This document shows, piece after piece, positions 8,074-11,899 of a stretch of DNA of 11,899 bases. Position numbers and translations under genes: made by a program. This stretch comes from UBA6054 sp964522095 (GTDB lineage: Bacteria > Planctomycetota > Phycisphaerae > Phycisphaerales > UBA1924): positions 1 to 11,899 of the forward strand of contig CAZFSO010000069.1 in NCBI GenBank assembly GCA_964522095.1, in the 5' to 3' direction. The notes under the pieces are model-generated. The model was not told the origin of the DNA, made no database searches, and worked only from the letters and a program-made list of their open reading frames with translations. How positions within the stretch are numbered: the first letter of the stretch is position 1; every line of letters begins with the position of its first letter.

Positions 8074-8079
8074 TACCCT
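8074..8079 (+). promoter_or_regulatory. Possible leaderless-type -10 (TANNNT) before the SRAP gene
   Basis: TACCCT lies six bases before the GTG at 8086. No Shine-Dalgarno sequence exists in the 18-base ligD-SRAP gap. TANNNT at this spacing is seen at leaderless genes in some high-GC bacteria, so the SRAP gene may have its own leaderless transcript. The motif is weak, and translational read-through from ligD is equally possible. Confidence 0.25.
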
Positions 8080-8085
8080 TCCCCC

Positions 8086-8769
8086 GTGTGCGGCCGCTTC
8101 ACCCAGCACTGGACCTGGGCCCAACTCCGTGCGGCGTCCGAGCCGTTCTGGGAGGTGCCCGACTTCGGCGACGACCCGGCCCCGCGCTACAACCTCGCCC
8201 CGACCCAGGACGCGCTGGTGATCCGGGCCAGCGACGCCGGGCCTGGCATCGCTCCGATCCGCTGGGGCTTCGAGAAGCCCGGGGCCTCGGGCGAGGTCAT
8301 CAACGCCCGGGCCGAGACGGCCGCCGTGCTGCCCATGTTCCGTGAATCGGCCGCTCGACGCCGCTGCCTCGTCCCGGCCAGCGGCTTCTACGAGTGGGAC
8401 CGCTGCGGCGACGGGTCCAGACAACCCTGGCACCTCGCCGCCGACACGCCCGTCTTCTTCCTGGCCGCCCTGTGGCGCGACACCCCCCGCGGCCCGCGTT
8501 TCGTCACCCTCACCTTCCCCACGCCCGAACGCTTCGAGCCCGCCATCCACCACCGCATGCCCGGCGTCGTCGCGCCCGAGGACGCCACCGCCTGGCTCGA
8601 CCCCGCTCTGACCGACGCCGCCCCCGCCCTCACCCTCGCCGCCCCGTTCGGTGACCCAGGCGTCTTCGCCACCCGCGCCTGGCCGGTGTCTTCTCGCGTC
8701 AACGCTGCCCGCCTCGACGAGCCGGCGCTGCTGGAGCGGTTCGAGCCGGAGGCCGGGTTGTTCGGCTGA
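8086..8769 (+). CDS. SRAP-domain abasic-site processing protein (YedK/HMCES family)
   Basis: A 227-residue SOS-response-associated peptidase-family protein, one SRAP domain of normal length. Family members crosslink covalently to abasic sites in single-stranded DNA through Cys2, after removal of the initiator Met, and so shield them from breakage. Visible key residues are Cys2 in MCGRF, Asn73 in NARAET, Glu103 in SGFYEW and His155 in HHRMPGV. The conserved RYNLAPTQ and RRRCLVPASGFYEW blocks are intact. The GTG start is fixed by the need for Cys at position 2. It starts 18 bases after ligD on the same strand, which suggests a DNA-damage unit with ku and ligD. No LexA-like box was recognised nearby. 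The family call is firm; joint action with NHEJ is an inference. Confidence 0.95.
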   Translation: MCGRFTQHWTWAQLRAASEPFWEVPDFGDDPAPRYNLAPTQDALVIRASDAGPGIAPIRWGFEKPGASGEVINARAETAAVLPMFRESAARRRCLVPASGFYEWDRCGDGSRQPWHLAADTPVFFLAALWRDTPRGPRFVTLTFPTPERFEPAIHHRMPGVVAPEDATAWLDPALTDAAPALTLAAPFGDPGVFATRAWPVSSRVNAARLDEPALLERFEPEAGLFG

Positions 8770-8845
8770 CGACGTGTCGCTCCACCCCGTTTCGTGGTCC
8801 TTCCCCGGGGCATCCTTGATGAGACGAGGCTCGCACCTGGCGTCC

Positions 8846-8866
8846 TTCCGGTGTTCTCCGCCGGAA
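8846..8866. promoter_or_regulatory. Operator-like dyad upstream of the 9039 gene
   Basis: TTCCGGTG-TTCTC-CGCCGGAA forms 8-base half sites with one mismatch and a 5-base spacer, a 21-base dyad. It ends four bases before the TATGAT element, covering where a -35 would lie, so it could be a regulator binding site. In RNA it would be a 6-bp hairpin. The binding protein is unknown. Confidence 0.35.
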
Positions 8867-8870
8867 CGCC

Positions 8871-8876
8871 TATGAT
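8871..8876 (+). promoter_or_regulatory. -10 element for the 9039-10679 gene pair
   Basis: TATGAT matches the -10 consensus at five of six bases, in the only gap longer than 200 bases on this side of the window. No good -35 is seen, consistent with activator or alternative control. The leader to the ATG at 9039 would be about 155 bases. Confidence 0.45.
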
Positions 8877-8951
8877 CGAACGGCGTCGAATCGTCCCGCT
8901 GGATCACTGCGGGAGCGTCGGGGCATCTCCAGCTTCACAGACGCCAGCTTT

Positions 8952-8974
8952 CCGGCCGGACCTCTTCGGGCCGG
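8952..8974 (+). other. Stem-loop in the leader of the 9039 gene
   Basis: CCGGCC and GGCCGG pair around an 11-base loop, inside the 269-base stretch between the SRAP gene and the next gene. It may be the tail of a terminator for the repair block or a leader structure. There is no T tract. I see no small gene in this stretch. Confidence 0.3.
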
Positions 8975-9038
8975 CGCTTCCGCATTTCTGGCACAGGATG
9001 CGGTCCGGGGGAACCGGTCGATGCCCTGGGAGCCACCG

Positions 9039-9401
9039 ATGTCGGATTCCGCGTCTTCGCCGCTGCTCGCCTATGTCCACTCGCAGTTTCGCGAGGCGTT
9101 CGGCCAGCCCTCAAGCATGCTCGAGCTGGACAGCCAGTGGTCGCTGCGTTCCGAGCCACAGGCGCCGGCGATCTTCATCCTCGTCAACGGCTCGTACGAG
9201 AAGCCCGCGGTCTGGATCTTCGACCCGTACGAGGCGGACAACGTCTGGCGGACCTCGATCACCTCGACCACCGAGGTCGACGACGCGATCTCGATCATCA
9301 AGGCACGGATGGTGTCCGCCGCCACCGCGTGGTCGGCCAACGGACAAACCAGCGCCGAGGTCGAGGACAGATTCGACAACAAGGCCGACGGGCAGGCATG
9401 A
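9039..9401 (+). CDS. Unrecognised 120-residue protein
   Basis: I do not recognise a family. The protein is soluble and mildly acidic, with no signal peptide, membrane segment or metal-binding cluster. Layout by eye: a helix at residues 9-22 (LLAYVHSQFREAFG), strand-like stretches around 44-50 (AIFILVN) and 57-62 (AVWIFD), then a helix at about 80-95 (VDDAISIIKARMVSAA) and a polar, Asp-rich tail. The motif WIFDPYEADNVWR is the most distinctive part. The second ATG (9039) is chosen over 9021 because GGGAG lies six bases upstream. The histidine kinase gene follows after 57 bases on the same strand, so this may be its partner or simply its neighbour. It is probably a real gene: it has a ribosome site, a promoter-like element and a non-GC-biased composition of Ile, Phe and Asn. 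Confidence 0.7.
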   Translation: MSDSASSPLLAYVHSQFREAFGQPSSMLELDSQWSLRSEPQAPAIFILVNGSYEKPAVWIFDPYEADNVWRTSITSTTEVDDAISIIKARMVSAATAWSANGQTSAEVEDRFDNKADGQA

Positions 9402-9458
9402 CCGCCGAGCGCGGCCGACGCGTGCTCCGCGAACCTGAACCGGAAGCGAGGGCACGCC

Positions 9459-10679
9459 GTGGCGCAGACGCCAATGAAACCGCTTGAGGACGAGGCCGAC
9501 CGCATCGGCCGGCAACTGGCCGCGCGGGACCACCCCGAGGTCGCCCACGCGATCCGGGTCCGGCGTGGATCGATCCTCCGCCGGTGGCGGGCCCGTAGCG
9601 TGGACGTGCTGCCCGATCTCGACGGCCTGACCGTCCGCGAGTTCGAGAACTCCATGCGCGAGGTGCTCGAAACCCTCGCCGGCGCCATGGACTCGCGCGA
9701 TCCCGAGTGGCTGCGACGCATCATGATCGAATCGCCGCTGCACGGCCTGGCGCGGCTCACCCAGAACTGCAGCCCCCACACGCTGCTCGCCGAGGAACGG
9801 ATCTTCCGCTCGGTGCTCGTCCTCGAACTCCGCGACGAACTCGGCCGCCCGATGACGCCCGAGGAGGCCGCGTCGCTGCACGAACTCCTCGACCTCATCG
9901 GCGAGTACAGCATCCTGGCGATGGTCGCCAAGGGGCGCGAGAACCGCGAGGCGGCCCTGCACGAGCGCATCAGCGGGATGAGCCGGCTGGCGAACGTCGG
10001 CGTCCTCGTCGCCGGCGTCGCGCACGATGCCATGAACATCCTTCTTCCCCTGCGCATGCACCTCGAGCACCTCGGGCTGGCCGACCTGTCCGAGTCGGCC
10101 CGCGAGGATCTCGCGTCGGTTCGGGTGCTCGTCCGCCAGTTCCAGAACTCCATCGTCAACCTGCGATGGCTCTCGGTCGACTCGGTCGCCCCCGCGGTCA
10201 CGCCGCTCGATCTGAACGCGTGGGCCGACGAGATCGCCGAGTTCCACCGCCGGATGATCCCCGCGACGACCACGCTGCTGTTCGACCTGTCGCCCGAGCT
10301 GCCCCGGGTGCAGATCAGTTCCGCCGCCCTGTCCCAGTCGGTCTTCAACCTCATCCACAACGCGCAGCAGGCGATCGCCTCGGCGCAACCGCACGGACGC
10401 ATTGTCATCGCCGCCCAACCCCGCGACCAGGGCAGCGTCGACCTGACCATCGAGGACGACGGGCCCGGCATGCCGCCCGACGTGCTCGCCCGGTGCGGCG
10501 AGGCCTTCTTCACCACCCGCGAGAGCGGCAGCGGGCTCGGCCTTGCCCTCGTCCAGACCCTGATCCACGCCAGCGGCGGCAGCGTCGAGATCCGATCCCC
10601 CCCGCCCGGCAAACGCCGCGGAACCCTCGTCGTGCTGACCCTCCCGCCGGCGGGCGAACGGACGACCGCAACCGGGTGA
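9459..10679 (+). CDS. Soluble sensor histidine kinase with RsbRD_N-like N terminus
   Basis: A 406-residue kinase with no membrane segment, so it probably acts in the cytoplasm. Residues ~20-165 are all-helical and resemble the RsbRD_N domain: WRARSVDVLPDL, then HGLARL and LLAEERIFRSVLVLEL in the order seen in that family. The dimerisation helix at 173-205 carries the phospho-acceptor His189 in VAGVAHDAMN, with Asp rather than the usual Glu after His. The ATPase core follows: N box FNLIHNAQQAI (296-306), DDGPGMP (333-339), FFTTRESGSGLGL (350-362) and a normal C-terminal strand. The GTG start has GAGGG about six bases upstream. No response regulator is adjacent, so it is an orphan in this window. 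The kinase call is firm; the RsbRD_N call is moderate. Confidence 0.92.
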   Translation: MAQTPMKPLEDEADRIGRQLAARDHPEVAHAIRVRRGSILRRWRARSVDVLPDLDGLTVREFENSMREVLETLAGAMDSRDPEWLRRIMIESPLHGLARLTQNCSPHTLLAEERIFRSVLVLELRDELGRPMTPEEAASLHELLDLIGEYSILAMVAKGRENREAALHERISGMSRLANVGVLVAGVAHDAMNILLPLRMHLEHLGLADLSESAREDLASVRVLVRQFQNSIVNLRWLSVDSVAPAVTPLDLNAWADEIAEFHRRMIPATTTLLFDLSPELPRVQISSAALSQSVFNLIHNAQQAIASAQPHGRIVIAAQPRDQGSVDLTIEDDGPGMPPDVLARCGEAFFTTRESGSGLGLALVQTLIHASGGSVEIRSPPPGKRRGTLVVLTLPPAGERTTATG

Positions 10680-10713
10680 CGCCCGCGAGCCGCACGCAAA
10701 CCGCCGGACTCCG

Positions 10714-11899
10714 TCACCCCAGCCCGTCCGCACGGGGCACCAATGCCGGACCGCCCCGGACGCCGCTCGGGCTTGTTCGGATCAGCGCGGGCGCCGCGTC
10801 GAGAACTGCCGCCGCAAGGCCCGCCGCCTGACGGGCGATCTCGGGTACGGCGGTGCTCTCCCACAGGTCGCCGCGTCGCAGCGGTCCGAGCGTCGAGAGC
10901 AGCCCGTGCGCCGCCCCATCGTCCGCACCGAGTAGGAAGCCTTGCGCGTCGGTCCGGAAGCCCAGCCCAAGGCAGTCCGGCGTGGCCAGCCCGTCGGCCA
11001 GCAGCGATTCAACCAACGGCGAGCCCCATCGGCAAGGGTCCGGCTCGGCGCCCGTGCACAGCACCACGCCGTCGGCGTACACCGTCGTCTCGCCCCCGTT
11101 TCGCGGCTGCATGCGCACCGCGATCCGCTCACCGACCGCGCGAGCCCCCGTCAGCCCGGCGGTCAGCACCCGCAGGTGACCCGACGCGCCCAGACTTTCA
11201 ATCTCCGCGTGGACCGCAACGGGCGCCCGATGCCGGTGCGCGTCCCAGAACACCGCCACCCGGGACAGGAACCGGCGCCGGTCCCGCTCGCTCAGCCCCG
11301 CCCAGATCGCCGCGGTGTGCGGACGCATCGCGTCGACCACGCCCCGCCAGTCGCCGCCCGCGGCTCGCCGGCGCACAGCCCGGATCAACCCCCGCAGCGA
11401 CAACCCTTCCAGGCCCCGCGCCCACTCCGCGTGCGCCGACTCGTCCTTCGGCCCGTGGACGCGAGCCGCCAGCCCGCGACGCGACACCGCGACCAGGTCC
11501 CCGCCGAAGCCCGCCCGCCGCAGGCTCACGGCCGCATCGAACATGGTGAGGCCCGTGCCGACCAGCAGGACGCGCTCGGCCCGCGCCACGAGGCCCGCGA
11601 GCGCGTCACGATCCCACGGCCCGCGCAGGATCCGGGGGTCCGCGCCCAACTCGGCCAAGGCCGCGGGAACGCGGATCGGGCCGTGTCCCAGGGCCAGCAC
11701 CGCGTGGTCGCCTTGGAACACCGACCCGCCGACGGTCGTGGCCCGCACGCCGCCGGCCTCCGCAACCACGGATTTCACGCCCTCGCGATGGTGGATGAGT
11801 TCAACCAGCGGGTTGCCCGCCACCGCCTGCGCCAGCCGGTCCGCGGCGTACGCGCCGAACCAGGCCCGCGGCAGGAATGCGTCCGGCGACGACCCCCGC
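10714..11899 (-). CDS. FAD/NAD(P)-binding protein, COG4529 type, N terminus outside window
   Basis: The 394 visible residues lack the N-terminal FAD-binding loop, which lies beyond the window. The frame is open to base 11898. The visible start DAFLPRAWFGAYAADRLA and the second nucleotide-binding motif VGTGLTMFDAAVSLRRAGFGG (about residues 113-133), followed by AVSRRGLAARVHG, are typical of the COG4529/NAD_binding_9 group of uncharacterised flavoproteins. The C-terminal part has VVLCTGAEPDP and GPLRRGDLWESTAVPEIARQAAGLA, also typical. The family probably contains oxidoreductases, but substrates are not established. A GTG at 11821-11823 is internal, not the real start, since the family sequence continues upstream. 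It converges on the histidine kinase, with 34 bases between the stops and no clear terminator there. Confidence 0.88.
   Translation of the reverse strand, partial: RGSSPDAFLPRAWFGAYAADRLAQAVAGNPLVELIHHREGVKSVVAEAGGVRATTVGGSVFQGDHAVLALGHGPIRVPAALAELGADPRILRGPWDRDALAGLVARAERVLLVGTGLTMFDAAVSLRRAGFGGDLVAVSRRGLAARVHGPKDESAHAEWARGLEGLSLRGLIRAVRRRAAGGDWRGVVDAMRPHTAAIWAGLSERDRRRFLSRVAVFWDAHRHRAPVAVHAEIESLGASGHLRVLTAGLTGARAVGERIAVRMQPRNGGETTVYADGVVLCTGAEPDPCRWGSPLVESLLADGLATPDCLGLGFRTDAQGFLLGADDGAAHGLLSTLGPLRRGDLWESTAVPEIARQAAGLAAAVLDAAPALIRTSPSGVRGGPALVPRADGLG

Noticed and set aside
8794..9438. A 214-residue plus-strand frame covering the intergenic stretch and the 9039 gene
   Set aside because: It has no ribosome site, becomes Arg/Ser/Pro-rich, and overlaps the 9039 frame, which has a good ribosome site and balanced composition.
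9071..10864. Two long minus-strand frames opposite the histidine kinase
   Set aside because: The plus strand has all kinase boxes in order; the antisense frames have none and run across the kinase-FAD gene boundary.

Overview
This is a GC-rich bacterial window (roughly 70% G+C by eye) with tightly packed housekeeping and DNA-repair genes. The gene content fits a Planctomycetota-like genome, perhaps Phycisphaerae: a short hibernation factor beside an Ntr-type EIIA and an HPr, a DUF502 membrane protein, and Ku with a PE-LIG-POL LigD. That is an inference from style and content, because there is no marker gene such as rRNA. No mobile element, CRISPR array, tRNA or rRNA was recognised.

Left part (1-3020). 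The 3' half of murA (+) runs convergently into a minus-strand cluster. In transcription order the cluster is a DUF502 two-pass membrane protein, hpf, a PtsN-type EIIA and an HPr. The last two overlap by a GTGA junction. The order hpf-ptsN-HPr recalls the rpoN-hpf-ptsN-rapZ-npr operon of proteobacteria, without rpoN and rapZ. Between murA and HPr lie two near-identical 31-bp hairpin repeats and a strong GC-rich stem-loop. A UDP-glucose 4-epimerase gene (galE) diverges from DUF502 across a 144-bp shared control region.

Middle part (4077-8769). A DNA-repair block contains ku, then ligD 15 bp later, then a SRAP (YedK/HMCES-like) abasic-site protein 18 bp after ligD. Ku and LigD form the two-component bacterial non-homologous end-joining machine. 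The SRAP protein crosslinks to abasic sites and fits the same theme. LigD appears interrupted by 100 N. The 55 bases before the gap are repeated exactly after it, so the gap is almost certainly a scaffolding artefact. Removing the N run and one copy restores a single 937-residue protein with all catalytic residues.

Right part (8770-11899). A 269-bp control region, with a -10 element and an operator-like dyad, precedes an unrecognised 120-residue protein. It is followed by a soluble histidine kinase whose N-terminal half resembles the RsbRD_N region of stress-signalling proteins. No response regulator is in view. A convergent gene, cut by the window end, encodes a COG4529-type FAD/NAD(P)-binding protein.
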